A stretch of 64,000 nucleotides of DNA from Haemaphysalis longicornis (GCA_013339765.2 CM023449.1:207594794-207658793); one strand, 5' to 3'. Positions 1 to 12,200 are shown, counted from the first letter of the stretch. The notes: generated by a model from the sequence alone, not told the origin. A program made the numbers and translations.

Positions 1-465
1 TATGCAAACGTTACATGATTCGCACAAAGGCGACAGCACCCTTTCACTCGGTGCTTCCGAAGAGACTGGTGCCGGAGAGAAGCTGCCGAGGAATGCCGAC
101 GATGAGAGCCTCCGGGCTTCTTTTATACCCCGGGAAGTTCGTTGGGGCCCCGAGAAGTTCGAATAGCTCCAATCAGAGCTCTCGCTGCCTGAAGTTTGAA
201 TTCCGACGAATGGTATCGAGGCGGTGAGTCAGCGGCGCCGCCAATGGGGAAAAGGAGGGCGATGCCCCCTCAGACTCCGTGACCTCGCCTCCAGGAGTAG
301 CGACATGGCCTTATTTGGTCGTTCTGAGATGCGGGATTCGGCCGCGCCGCAGCGACGAAAGGGAGAGGCGTGACTCAGTTTCGCTGTCGGCGCGTCGCCT
401 TGTGCAACGCATTTGGGCCAGGCGCTCTGGCACAACACCGCCAATCTCCAGCACCTAATTTAACA
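1..465 (-). mobile_element. Partial LTR of a retrotransposon, cut by the window edge
   Basis: On the minus strand the segment opens with TGTTAAATTAG at 465, a plausible LTR start. It runs through GC-rich sequence to a TATA box in the context GGGGTATAAAAG, then GC-rich sequence like a transcription start. This is the U3-TATA-R order of an LTR. No primer-binding site, polypurine tract or coding region is visible because the window begins at 1. A host promoter or another repeat could look similar. Confidence 0.4.
121..127 (-). promoter_or_regulatory. TATA box in the putative LTR
   Basis: TATAAAA on the minus strand, with a GGGG run just 5' of it and GC-rich sequence downstream. It suits a polymerase II start about 30 bases further along, near 90-95. 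It is the strongest core-promoter match I noticed in the first 2 kb. Confidence 0.45.
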
Positions 466-1912
466 CTGTGCTGAATTCGCGCGTTACAGAACCTTCAACC
501 TCCTCCTAATCTCTGCTTTGCGTACATCAACCCTCATACACTGGTGCATCCTACGCTTACTTCAATTGCACTCTTTTCTGTAAAAAAGCGGTTTAACGCG
601 GAAAGTTTAGAGCCGTGAGCCTGCATGCTCACCTTCTCAAGGAGCGCACCTGTTTCTATCCGCCTTCAAGATTTCACAGGACACCCATATTCCACCTTCT
701 ACTCTTACTTTCTCCGCTTAAGCTACAGTCTTCCTGCCAAAATAAAGGCTATCTGTCTTTTTCTCCTGGAGTCCTTTTCGGCGCTTGGTCATTCGTCGAA
801 TGAGACTGATAGTTTGGCTTACATTTTAAGGCAATTTGCGGAAAAAATTGAGTGTTTGCCCTGTTGCGCTGGATGCGGAGAACAAGTATTCTTATGCTTT
901 CGCTAGCTAGGATGGTGTTGGTGCCAATTTGCATTTGTATGTTGTGAATGGGGAGGCTTCCGATTGACGCTTCGCGGGTAGAATGAGGAGCTACGATTTG
1001 TCCGGGGAACACTTGAGACCTGCTGCGCGCGCCTTCTTGACAACCACCTGTGCACAGCTTAGAAGGTTTTCTCTATGAGGGCATCGCTGTTGCTCGGCAC
1101 CCAGAGTGTCACGTTATCCTCATGGAAGCTAAAGTGATACCTGAATAGGCTTTCCAGTTTTGTCGGCATTTTGAGGAGGGCGAAATTAAGCAGCGGTGCA
1201 GACCAAAGCGCGGTCGCTGTCGCTTTCACTGGCGCCGCGAAACCGCGCGAGGTGCTTGCTTCCCCTTAGAAAAGCTTGAAGGTCAGAGAGACTCTACCAG
1301 GTACTTCCTGGGGTTGTACCTAAAGAAATAAGCTTCCTTAAAAAGGAACCACGGCGTGATTTCTGTTTGTGTGCTCTCATCTTAGTCAGCACTTAGTTTC
1401 GGGCTCAGCAAAATAGAGAGCAAATGTTTATTGAAAAGGAGAATAGTTCGGCCTGGGAAACTCATCTTGGGCTTGCTACTTCCCACTGGAGCGAGGGTAC
1501 TGGGGACAAATAAATAAAGGACTGAATATAAAAGATATCGGAAATGACAGTGAAATTGACAAATTAACTGTGGACATGCAGAAAATGTAATAAACGTCTC
1601 ACATACAACGGGGCGCTGAGTCAGATTATCACAGTTAACTTTTCCGCACATGATTGTCGTCCATTTAAAAAAATTGAGACATTATTCAGCTGTCTGTTAA
1701 ATTTTGTCGCAACCTAGAGCCGAGAATCCCGAGAGGAGTCACTAAGGAATATAAGTAGGGCTTTAACGGCTAGACTTTGTTTCCAGTTGTCTGCCCACGT
1801 GCCCAAAACCTTTTGTTCGAACAGAGGGCGAGTGTCCAAGTGTAGTAATTCTGCCTGAATGCTTTCACTCACTAGAGTACCTTGGACTAACACTAAGCAA
1901 ATGTTCGACTGC
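466..1912. other. No gene recognised
   Basis: Only short frames (under 95 codons) on both strands, with no domain I recognise. The sequence is of mixed composition without obvious tandem repeats. It separates the LTR-like end from the 5' flank of the first LINE. Confidence 0.6.
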
Positions 1913-1942
1913 CTCAGGACAACCGCATTTGGTTGTCCTGAG
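1913..1942. repeat. Perfect 12 bp hairpin
   Basis: CTCAGGACAACC, loop GCATTT, then GGTTGTCCTGAG. The stem is perfect over 12 bp. It lies about 600 bases upstream of LINE-1 ORF1; whether it belongs to that element is unknown. Confidence 0.8.
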
Positions 1943-2480
1943 ACAAATTTGGTGCCTTAAAACTCGGGAGGGACGGCCCAGCGGACTCCAGATGACGGAA
2001 CAGTGCGACTTCAAGGCACGCGAGGCCTGAGAAACACTTTGATCCCCTGATCCCGGAGGCCTTGCCCTTAGACGGCGCCCGTCATGCCCGGCTGCTCGAC
2101 GCTACACACAAACCATTTGGAACCCGGAGACATCAACAACGTTAGCCAGCTACTACGGGTCAGAGAGGCCCTCACGGTAGAGATTTTGGACCTCGTCAAC
2201 GCGGCGGACTGCGCATTGGAGCAACCATCTGCAAAAACAATTATGCTGAACTCCCTTTATGAAGGGGATTCGCCACCAGGGGGCTGACGCAGTCAGACGA
2301 GCTTCGCTCCGGCTCCCGCTTTATGCCTCCCAAACAGCGAATCTGCACTAGCGCTGACTAAACGACCACTAACATCGAGCGCCGGACTTTGAGACGTCTC
2401 ATCTGACACCAAGGTGAGACAAATCGGACCTCGAAAGCCCAGATTGTCGGCCACGGGAAACAGCCAGCGCGCAGCGCCCG
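1943..2480 (+). other. Possible 5' UTR of the first LINE
   Basis: This stretch precedes ORF1 and is GC-rich. It holds a 67-codon frame at 2084-2287 that starts with ATG but shows no domain I recognise. The 5' boundary of the LINE cannot be set without other copies, so calling this a UTR is inference from position. Confidence 0.35.
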
Positions 2481-2503
2481 CTAGGCCTACTTTGTAGGCC
2501 TAG
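2481..2503. repeat. Perfect 10 bp hairpin just upstream of LINE-1 ORF1
   Basis: CTAGGCCTAC, loop TTT, GTAGGCCTAG. The stem ends 37 bases before the likely ORF1 ATG at 2541. A stem this close to a start codon could affect scanning or mark the 5' UTR fold, but that is inference. Confidence 0.8.
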
Positions 2504-2540
2504 CTCTTTGGAACAACAACCGAGCCGCCGCCGGGTGACC

Positions 2541-3929
2541 ATGTGCGACGCGCTATCACAGCCCGCACCCCAGATCGCCGACATGGAATTCGATCAGCTC
2601 AGTGGACGCACCATTCACCCTGACAACCCGTGGATCCAGCACATCAAAAAACGCAAGCCAACCAACGTCCCGGCCGCGCAAACAAGCCCGATCGCCCATG
2701 TGCGCCGACCACCTGCCACACCGCCCTCCAAGACGGCGGCCCGTGATCCGCCACCAAGACTCCCAACAAGCAACTACACGATCATCTACCGACCACGCGC
2801 GGGGCTCAACCTCGCTAGGCTGACCACCACACCACTCACCGAAGCTTTTGCAGCCAAATGTGAGCTCGACCTGCCGTCCTTCTATAAGAAAGTTACCCTC
2901 CTTGTGCAACCGACTCAGAATGTGATCGTCGCAAGTACGCCCGACCCTGACCTTGCCATCACACTCAGCAACATACAAACGCTTCAGATATCAACAGGAC
3001 TTTGCGAATTTGCCGCCTATATGAAGCCTCCACCCGGCACCTGCCGGGGTGTCATCCACGGTATGGAAGCCACAATTACCGACTCAAACCTCCACGACTA
3101 TCTTCTAGGAAACGAGCCGGCCCTCATCCACGCACGATTCATGGGTCAGACTCGATCGGTGCTTCTGACTTTCCAAGGTAACCACGTGCCCTTCTACGTG
3201 AAGGTGGGCAGCGTCCTCCACCGTTGCCGACCATTTCGCCGGTGTGTGCAAGTTTGCCGCGTGTGTGGTGAACTTGGGCATCGCATGGACGTGTGTCCCC
3301 AACCTGAGGACTCCAAGTGTCCAGACTGTGGCCAATCCTCGCCAGCCAAGGACCATGCGTGCCAACCAACGTGCAAACTCTGCTCACTACCGCACACCAC
3401 AGCAGGCAAGGACTGCCCGCGCCGCTTCCGGCCAACCGTGCCGACCAACAAGACACGTCCTCAACAAGACAACCAGGTAAGCTGGTCAGCTGTAGCTGCG
3501 CGCTCTCCCACCGCTCATTCCTCCCTCCAACGCGACACGCCCAATTTCCCCCCACTCCCTACCTCGTCTCACTCACTCCCACTCTCACTCCCCGTCCCAC
3601 AACCACTCCGCGATCTCATCAAACAGCTGCAGGAACAAAACGCTAAGCTTCTCAGCCGAGTGGAAGCACTGGAAGCAGAACGCGCTGCACTACCTCATCC
3701 ACCCCCGCCGGCTACCGAGGCTCCCACTCCCTTCACAAAAGCTCAAGTAGAAGAAATAGTGAACACGCAAATCACAGCTCACATCGTTCCATATGTCGAG
3801 CAGTATATAGAAAAATCCACGGCGTCCCTCACTAAAATGATCACGGAGGCGGCCGACGCCACCCTCCGTCTTCTCACGGAACGATTCTCCGCCCTGGAGC
3901 AAACTCTCCTCCTCGAACACCCACCCTAA
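2541..3929 (+). CDS. LINE-1 ORF1, gag-like RNA-binding protein
   Basis: Uninterrupted frame of 462 codons from the ATG at 2541 (context ACCATGT); an in-frame ATG at 2583 is an alternative start. The N-terminal half is proline-rich and basic. Around residues 235-295 there are three zinc knuckles in a row: CRVCGELGHRMDVC, CPDCGQSSPAKDHAC and CKLCSLPHTTAGKDC. Near residues 355-385 the sequence LIKQLQEQNAKLLSRVEAL suggests a coiled coil, fitting a multimerising ORF1 protein that binds its own RNA. The C-terminal ~60 residues are also helix-prone. ORF2 starts 22 bases after the stop. This is the only long LINE frame in the window that reads through intact, so the copy may be fairly young. Confidence 0.85.
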   Translation: MCDALSQPAPQIADMEFDQLSGRTIHPDNPWIQHIKKRKPTNVPAAQTSPIAHVRRPPATPPSKTAARDPPPRLPTSNYTIIYRPRAGLNLARLTTTPLTEAFAAKCELDLPSFYKKVTLLVQPTQNVIVASTPDPDLAITLSNIQTLQISTGLCEFAAYMKPPPGTCRGVIHGMEATITDSNLHDYLLGNEPALIHARFMGQTRSVLLTFQGNHVPFYVKVGSVLHRCRPFRRCVQVCRVCGELGHRMDVCPQPEDSKCPDCGQSSPAKDHACQPTCKLCSLPHTTAGKDCPRRFRPTVPTNKTRPQQDNQVSWSAVAARSPTAHSSLQRDTPNFPPLPTSSHSLPLSLPVPQPLRDLIKQLQEQNAKLLSRVEALEAERAALPHPPPPATEAPTPFTKAQVEEIVNTQITAHIVPYVEQYIEKSTASLTKMITEAADATLRLLTERFSALEQTLLLEHPP

Positions 3930-3951
3930 GCCAAAAAACAAAAAGGACAAA

Positions 3952-6900
3952 ATGACCCGTAGGCACACAGTGCAACACCCTCTAACTATATACCAGTGGA
4001 ACTGTCGATCATTTAAAAGCAAGAAAGCCTCCCTTGAACTCTACACAGCCACCAGCCCCGTGGACGTACTGGCGCTTCAAGAACGGACACCCCATCACCC
4101 ACGCTGCGCGACTACAACACCTACACCAACCCACCGCACCAACGCACGGCTATATTTGTCAAGCGTACCCTTCCGAGCCAAGTGATACCAACGGCGTCCC
4201 CTATCGATCACGTTTTGGTCGAGCTCATCCCTCACGACAAGCGGGAAAAAAGTCTCTTTATTCTGAACCTGTACAGCCCCCCCACCCAGCCTCTCACGGC
4301 CATAGAACAGCTACTTCATACAGTGGCCCGACTCACCGGAAACAATCAGTGCATACTCCTCGGGGACTTTAACGCGCCGCATGTTACGTGGGGATATCCT
4401 CACGCATCCAAAAAAGGAACGGCCCTCCTTCATGCTACGCAAAATTACCATTTTATCCTGCAAAATGACCTCACCGAGGCTACCCGGCTCGGAAACAGCG
4501 TAACGCGAGATTCCATCCCCGATCTCACGTTTACACGCCATGTCCAACAAATAGACTGGGAACGGAAGCCGGACACCTTGGGAAGCGACCACTTCATAAT
4601 TGCACTATGTGTCTCCAATCATGCGTCCCGCCCCCGCACCGGAGTGGCACGACTAACCGATTGGGAGGCCCTCCGGAAAGCCCCCCTTCCCTCCATACAA
4701 CCTACGGAAGACATTGAAGAATGGAGTCAACAACTGGCCGACCTACAACAGACTTACACCAAGAACGTCATACTCACACAGGATCTACCAGCAGCCGATA
4801 CCCACTTTGACCACCTGTGGGAAGCCCGCCGTGGCTTACTGAATCGATGGCGTCGCAACAAGCACAACCGCTCACTCAAACGGCGCATCGCAAAACTTAC
4901 ACAAGAGGCGCTCACGTACGCCCAACATCTCCAAAACCAAAACTGGCGGACGTTTTGCGACCAACTGAGCGGATCCCTCACAACAAAGAAAGCATGGAAT
5001 ATATTTCGGCACCTGTTGGGCAATACGCCGTCCAAAACCGCGGCTACTCAAAACATCACCCGCCTCATTCACAATCACTCTCAACCCCCGGACCAGCTGC
5101 TTTCCTCTCTTCAAAAGAAGCTTTTTGGCTCCTTGCTAACTCCATCGTCTGCTTCCCACCCTAATTACCAAGGGGCTCCCAACCCCAACCTTGACGAGCC
5201 ATACACACGCGAGGAACTCTTACAAGCACTCGCAAGGTTAACACGCAATTCGGCACCGGGGCACGACCAAATTACATACAAGCTGCTTCGGAACCTGAAC
5301 GACGAGCACTTGGATTCCCTCCTTGACTGCTACAACCGGCACTGGAAAGAAGGAACACTACCCTCGCAGTGGCGACACGCTGATATTACGTTACTGCCAA
5401 AACCAAACAAGTCCTTGGGGTTCGACAACCTACGACCCATTTCCTTAACCTCATGTGTGGGTAAACTATACGAACATTTGGTCGCTCGACGCCTTACAGA
5501 ACTCCTAGAAGATACTGGCCGCTTTCCCCACACCATGTTCGGCTTCCGGGCACATCTGTCTGCTCAAGACGTACACCTACAATTAAAAGAAACAATCATT
5601 GACCACCTCAGCAAAACGAACCCAAGCTGCATCGTAGCCCTCGACATACAAGGGGCTTTCGACAACGTAACCCACACCGCCATCCTACAACAACTCCAAA
5701 CCACGGGATGTGGAAAGGCAACTTACAACTTTGTCCGCGCCTTCCTCACAAACCGGACGGCTACCTTACACCTCGAACCATACAACACAGATAAATTCCA
5801 CATCCCCGCCCGGGGAACGCCCCAAGGATCAGTAATATCCCCTTTGCTATTCAACATCTCCCTATTAGGCCTTCCGGAACAACTTGCACAGATACCTGAC
5901 CTACACCACGCTCTATATGCTGATGATCTCACGCTCTGGACCAACACAGGCTCCGCAGGTTACCAGCAAGACAGTTTACAGCAAGCAGTCGACGTCATCT
6001 CGCATTACCTCCGTTCCTGCGGTCTCTCATGTGCCCCATCTAAATCTGCCCTCCTCGTTCTCCGAAACAGGACCCGAGGACGACCACCGAACCCGACACC
6101 CGACCCCACAATATACATCGGCAGCCAACTGATCCCCACTGTCAAGACCCTGCGCATTCTGGGGGTTCACTACCACCACGACGGCTCCGGAGCTGCATAT
6201 CTCCCCAGACTACAAACTACTGTGTCACAACTAACGCACCTGATTCGACGAACCTGTTCGAGAAGACATGGTCTCAGAGAAGCCGACACCTGCCGCATTC
6301 TCCAAGCAATGCTTATCAGTCGGATCACATACGGAGCTCCATACCTTCTCCTCAAACCGCGAGAACAGGCCAAAATTGACATTCTAATACGGAAATCCTA
6401 TAAGACGGCGCTTGACTTGCCCGTGTACACATCGACCGAACGGCTACTGCAACTCGGTCTCCACAATACTCTCACCGAATTGATGGAGGCCCACATAAAC
6501 AACCAGTTGCAACGACTGCAGCTCACCCCAACGGGCCGAAACCAGCTGCATAAGCTCGGTCGACATGTAGAGCAGACTCCCGATTCCCCCCAACGAATAC
6601 CCACTGCTCAACGCGCGAACATACGGGTGCTTCCCATCCCACGCCATATGCACCCCACGTATAACATTGGACGACGACAGCATCGGACCCGCCTCCTTCT
6701 TCGAAAGTACGGCAGTGATTCAACTGCCATTTACACCGACGCCACTCCCTACCCCCGACAACGAGCACACGTACCTGCCGTAGTGCGCTCCGACGCTACC
6801 ACCCTCGTTGCTTCCAGCCTGCAGACAGCATCAACGAGCACGGCAGAAGAAGCCGCTATAGCCCTCGCCATCGTTCACGCTACGACTCCAACTGTCACGG

Positions 6901-7507
6901 TGCTCACGGACTCTCAAGCTGCCTGCCGCCGCTACGCTCAAGGCAGAGTTTCCACCCTGGCACTCCACATCCTGTCCCAACGCCGCACTCTACCGTTAAC
7001 CCGCATCGTGTGGACACCGAGCCACACATCCCTCCCTGGGAATGAAATGGCTCACGCTACGGCCCGCGATCTTCTTACCCGGGCCCTCCCAGACGAGGCC
7101 TGCCGCCCCAACCTAGACCATGGTCCCCCTGCTCTGACCCCTCTCCAACCAACCTACACCGACATCTTGTACCACTACAGGGCCTCCCGACGCACTTATC
7201 CCCCCCTCACCCTTCGCTCTCCGTTCCCGACGCCCGCATCTGGCGAAGACTTCAAACTAACACATACCACAACCACGTCGCCCTCCACCGCATCTCCCCC
7301 ACCTGCTATGCACCCAACTGCTCACGCTGCGACATTCCCAAAACGACCCTGCACCTTGTCTGGGTGTGCCCACTGAACCCCCAACCACCCGATCCCCCTT
7401 CTGTAGAGCGATGGGAGAGCGCGTTGCGCAGTTGCCAGCTCGAGGACCAGGAAGCCCTGATCTCTCGGGCGAAGGCGGCGGCGACCCTGCGCGGCCTACC
7501 GGAATAG
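3952..7507 (+). pseudogene. LINE-1 ORF2: endonuclease, reverse transcriptase, RNase H (two frame breaks)
   Basis: Starts at the ATG at 3952. The endonuclease begins IYQWNCRS and continues in another frame after a break near 4080-4090; it then shows GDFNAPHVTWG (4363) and SDHF (4584). The reverse transcriptase has NLRPISLTSC, LDIQGAFDNV (about 5640), GTPQGSVISPLLFN and YADD (5916-5927), so its catalytic aspartates are present. RNase H follows with IYTDATP (6729), the EEAA helix and TDSQAA (6906). In the last RNase H motif, NEMAH, histidine stands where aspartate is usual. A second break at the run of seven C at 7200-7206 moves the true C-terminus to another frame, which carries a Cys/His motif ending HLVWVC and stops at 7507. 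Two small indels would explain both breaks, either as decay or as sequencing error. Confidence 0.85.
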
Positions 7508-7593
7508 GATGGCCACCCACCGCTCCTAACTCTTTCTCTCCCCCTCCCCTCTCCATTTTTCTGAATAAACGTTTTCACCTTGAGTATTCATGG

Positions 7594-7958
7594 TGACGGT
7601 GAGCAGCGACACCGCGGACCCCGAGCTCCCAACATAAGCCGTGTCCAACCGTGGCGATGTGTTTAAAGGTGAAGGGTAGAAGCCGTAAACGGTGGCCGTC
7701 GGAGCCTTGGTCAAGCTCCGGCCGATGGGCTCCCTGCCTGTCTACCAGGCAGGGAGCTCCGGGACCTCTTTGACTACCAGGGTAAGGTCAAAGGAGAAAG
7801 TACCCCCGTCTCCCTGCTTTTATACTATGCTTTATGGTATTGTCTAAAACCCCCCCAACCGTGATCGGTCCCTGAAAAGGGGCCGCACCGAAGTATCCTT
7901 TCCTCCGTTGCCGTCGTTAACCTTTCCTGAACCGGACCATTTTTCTCGATTTCTTGTG
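7594..7958 (+). other. Probable 5' UTR of the second LINE
   Basis: GC-rich leader between the first LINE's tail and the first ATG of the second LINE's ORF1 (7959). It contains a strong hairpin at 7729-7757. The exact junction between the two elements is not defined from one copy. Confidence 0.55.
7729..7757. repeat. Perfect 12 bp hairpin in LINE-2 leader
   Basis: GCTCCCTGCCTG, loop TCTAC, CAGGCAGGGAGC. The stem is GC-rich and perfect, about 200 bases before the ORF1 ATG. The first LINE also has a perfect hairpin ahead of its ORF1. Confidence 0.85.
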
Positions 7959-9206
7959 ATGGAATCCCTCAATCCAACCCACCCTCTTGCATCTCAGTCA
8001 GTCTTCTTGATCGCCAAGTATCTTGAAGCCATAGTAGGAAAAACGTATAAGTGCAAAAAACAAAGGTCTGGTGAACTCCTCATCGAAATAAATGACAAGC
8101 AGCAGTCCATGAAGCTTCTAGCTCAGACTAGACTGGCTGATCTAGACATCAGGGTCACACCCCATCGGAGCCTCAACAGCTCCCAGGGTGTGATATCCGA
8201 GACAGATCTTTTGAACGAAACGGATGCGGATCTCCTTGCCGGCTTGAAGGATCAGGGCGTCACTGCCGTGAGACGCATCACTATCCGCAGAGACGACAAG
8301 GAGATTCCCACCAAGCACATTATCTTGACTTTCGACCGCGCAGTTCTTCCACAACACATCAATGCAGGTTTTATCCGTTGCTCCATCCGTCCGTACATCC
8401 CGAATCCGCGGCGCTGTTTTAAGTGCCAGCGGTTCGGGCACGGTACAACCTCTTGTCGTGGCCGAACGACGTGTGCGAAATGCGCGGCGCACGATCATCC
8501 GACTGACAACTGTCCATCCGAAACCCTCACTTGTGTGAACTGCGGCGGTCCGCATGCAGCGTACTCCCGCAAGTGCGAAAAATTTCAATTGGAAAAAAAG
8601 ATAATTAACATCAAGGTCACGGAGAACATCACCTTCCCAGAGGCGCGAAAGAGGTTCGCCTCTTTCCCTCTGGGGAGGTACGCCGACGCGGCTCGCCGGG
8701 GGGCGGAGCGGCGTCTGGTTCCACAGGGACCCAGTTCAGCGAGTCTGACCTGGTCCCTCTCCCGCCCCCCCCTGGGTTGCCTCAGGCAGCCCAACCCGCC
8801 ACCACGCCGCTTGCTGAGGCAGCAGCGGTTGTGGTGCAAACGTCTTCCGTCGGGACCGGTGCCGCTCCCGCCTCTGTCTCCCCGTCCTCCAGTGCGTTGG
8901 AGGGTACCGAGGTGATGGACACGGGCCCTGGTGACGGGCCCTGCACCGGTTCCCACCGCCACCGCACCGCCCGTGCCACCTCTGGCGCTCCGGACGCCCT
9001 CGGCGGTGGTGGCTCAAACGAAGGGCTCCCGAGGGGGGGCCAAGTCCGGGGGGCCCGGTCCGTCGGGCACCCCTCAAACATCCGACGACGATATGGATGT
9101 CGGGCCGTTCCTGCCTGCAACGCAGCGCAAGGAACGCGTCCCGACGCCAAAGCCTCCCGACAAGCCTAAAAAGGCGAGAGTCACAGCCCCGAAAGACGAC
9201 ACATAA
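7959..9206 (+). pseudogene. LINE-2 ORF1, gag-like (two compensating frame breaks)
   Basis: Starts at the ATG at 7959 in GTGATGG context (protein MESLNPTHPL). The region around residues 140-210 holds three zinc knuckles, CFKCQRFGHGTTSC, CAKCAAHDHPTDNC and CVNCGGPHAAYSRKC, which are typical of LINE ORF1 nucleic-acid binding. Near 8728 the proline/alanine-rich C-terminal part moves to another frame (reading PGLPQAAQPATTPL). Near 8940 it returns to the first frame and ends in a basic, lysine-rich tail with the stop at 9204-9206. ORF2 begins 37 bases later. The low-complexity C-rich stretch at 8760-8770 is a likely place for an indel or a base-calling error. Confidence 0.8.
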
Positions 9207-9243
9207 ACAAACACACACACTCCAGTAGCTCTCACACTAAATA

Positions 9244-12200
9244 ATGGGAAGAGAAAACATAATTCAATGGAACTGTAGAGGCCTTCTTAAAAATCTTGAC
9301 GATGTATACGAAATACTGCATGCTAATCAGCCAAGTGTTATGTGTGTTCAGGAAACACATTTGAATTCCAAGCACACAAATTTCTTGAATAGTTACATGG
9401 TCTTCAGAAAGGACAGGGATGGCTGCACACACTCCTCTGGCGGTGTGGCCATAATCGTCCGGAAATCCTTAGCATGCCACCCTGTCACTTTAAACACTAT
9501 CCTTGAGGCTGTAGCAATACGCTTAATAATATTTAATAGGTTGATAACGGTATGCTCCATATACATTCCTCCTGATGTTACACTTTCGAGCTCTGACGTT
9601 GAGGCGCTGGTTGACCAGCTGCCCGAACCGTACATTCTAACAGGCGACCTTAATGCTCACAATTCTCTTTGGGGCTCTTCTCGTACGGATGCCTGGGGTC
9701 GCCTGATAGAGAGGTTTCTTACATCCTCTGGAGCATGCCTTTTCAACAATAAACAGCCTACATATCATAACATAGGACACAACACATACTCATGTCTTGA
9801 CTTGGCTATTGGCTCCGCAGTTCTCTTTCCTCTTCTCGAGTGGGGTGTGGGAACTGACCCATATGGCAGTGACCACTTCCCCACCTCACTTACATACATA
9901 GGTAAAGGCCCATGCAGTCCATCTTCCCATAATCGGTTCAATGAAACACGAGCTAACTGGAATACATTTACAGAGACATCCAAACTACACCACACATCCA
10001 TAGGACACCTACACGTTGAAGAATCTACCCAACTCCTCACGGCGCACATCCTCGACGCCGCCGAAAAGTCAATTCCCCACGCCTCTGGTGCCCCGCGCAA
10101 CCAGCGGAGGCCGTGGTGGAATGAGGACTGTAGGCGGGCGCGAGAGGCCCAGAACAAGGCGTGGGGTGTCCTTCGTCGGTACCCCCCACGTCGGGAAATC
10201 TCCTCTTGTTCAAACGGGCCAAGGCGTTAGGAAAACGTGTGCGCCGTGGGGCAAAACGAGAGAGTTGGCGTACATTCATAACATCAATAAACTCCTACAC
10301 AGACACAAGGAAAGTATGGACACGAATACGTAAACTCAAGGGACAACAAACACACAGCCTGCCTCTGGTCAGCACTACAGGAGACACACTCGAAGACCAG
10401 GCTGACACACTCGCACAACACTTCCAACACGTGTCCAGTTCAGCACACTACACAAACACTTCCCTGAAACATAAAGCCTGTTGTGAAAAGAAGTCCCTAC
10501 GCGACAGCAACAAATCACAGACTTCTTACAACTCCCTGTTTCACTACATGAGCTGAGGGCTGCTCTAAGCACGTGTAAACCCTCAGCTCCAGGCCCAGAC
10601 AACATCACATACACAATGATACAACACCTGCACGCAGACACTCTTCTAACACTCTTACACCTATATAACAAGATTTGGCTTTCGGGGCACATTCCAACTC
10701 TTGGAAGGAGGCTATAGTTGTAGCTTTCCTGAAGGAGGGAAAGGACCCGTCGTCCCCCTCAAGCTACCGTCCTATAGCCCTGACGAGCTGCCTGTGCAAG
10801 CTCTTCGAGAAGATGGTAAATCGCAGGCTCGTGTACTTCCTCGAGTACAACGGTCTTCTCGAGAGCTGCCAGGCAGGCTTTAGGGTGGGGCGATCGACGA
10901 ACGATCAGCTGGTAGCTCTTGACTCGTACATCAAGGATGCCTTCGCGCATAAGCAGTATTGTTTAACTGTCTTCTTCGACCTTGAAAAGGCATACGACAC
11001 CGCTTGGCGTTATGGGATCCTTAGGGACCTCAAGTCATTCGGTGTATCGGGTAACATGTTAAACACTCTTGTTAGTTACTTGTCAGACAGAACGTTTCGA
11101 GTAAGAGTTGGTTGTGCACTCTCAAACGTTTACGTGCAAGAAAATGGCGTGCCACAGGGTGGCGTGTTGAGCTGCACTCTCTTCATAGTAAAATGAACTC
11201 TCTTGGTAAGGCACTGCCACCTACAATCTCTTATTCCATGTATGTAGATGACGTGCAGATATCCTATAAATCATGCAATATGTCAATCTGCGAACGTCAA
11301 GTCCAGCTTGGTGTAAAGAAACTTGCCGGCTGGGCAGACAAGAAAGGTTTTAAATTAAATCCTGTAAAAAGCTCCTGCGTTGTGTTCTCCAGGAAGCGCG
11401 GGTCCATACGGACCCAGACATTACTCTTAATGGCGTGTCGCTTCCTGTGAACAAGGAGCACAAGTTCTTAGGTGTTGTGTTTGACCAGAAACTCACATTC
11501 ATTCCACACATCAAGGAACTTAAACATAAATGTCTGAAAACAATGAATATACTTAAGGTTCTCTCCCATCAATCTTATGGTTCCGACAAAGAACTCCTAC
11601 TACGGCTCTATACTGCTTTGGTTGGGTCTCGTTTAGACTATGGCAGTGTGGTATATGGGTCGGCGACTAAAACAGCGTTGCGAATGCTTGACCCAGTGCT
11701 ACACTTGGGACTCCGTCTCGCCTCGGGTGCTTTTCGCACTAGCCCTGTCGAGAGTCTGTATGTCGAGTGTGATAAGTGGAGCCTTGAGAACCAACGAACG
11801 TACATGGACTTGCTATATGCTTTTAAAATTTCATCACTGAATAATCACCCTTTTTATCCTGTCTTTAACGATACATCAACATCTCTGCTCTTTGCAAATC
11901 GCCCATCCGTTCCTCTGCCCTTTTCACTGAGAGTGAGAGAGCGAGCCTCGGATCTCAGTGCTTCGTTTTTAGATGTGTACAGGTCATCCTTTTCTAACAG
12001 TTTACCGCCTTGGCAAGTTCGCCCTGTGTCGTGTGACCTCTCTTTTATGAGACTTGACAAAAATCGTGTACCACGAGCTGCAATACTGCAGCACTTTCTG
12101 TCTTTGCAGTTTAAATACACATGTGCAGAATTTTATAGTGACGCTTCTAAAACCTCCACTATGGTGTCGTGCGCTGCTCATGGTCCTAATTTCAATGCAG

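Larger units (their letters stand above)
2481..7593 (+). mobile_element. I-superfamily non-LTR retrotransposon, copy 1 (near complete)
   Basis: A two-ORF LINE. ORF1 is gag-like with CCHC knuckles. ORF2 has an apurinic-type endonuclease, a reverse transcriptase with YADD, an RNase H domain and a C-terminal zinc motif. RNase H within ORF2 points to the I superfamily rather than Jockey or CR1. The 3' UTR ends with AATAAA at 7564-7569 followed by CGTTTTC. The 5' end is undefined; the start given is a hairpin, and real element sequence may extend further upstream. ORF2 carries two frame breaks, so this copy is not autonomous as read. A second LINE follows directly. Confidence 0.85.
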
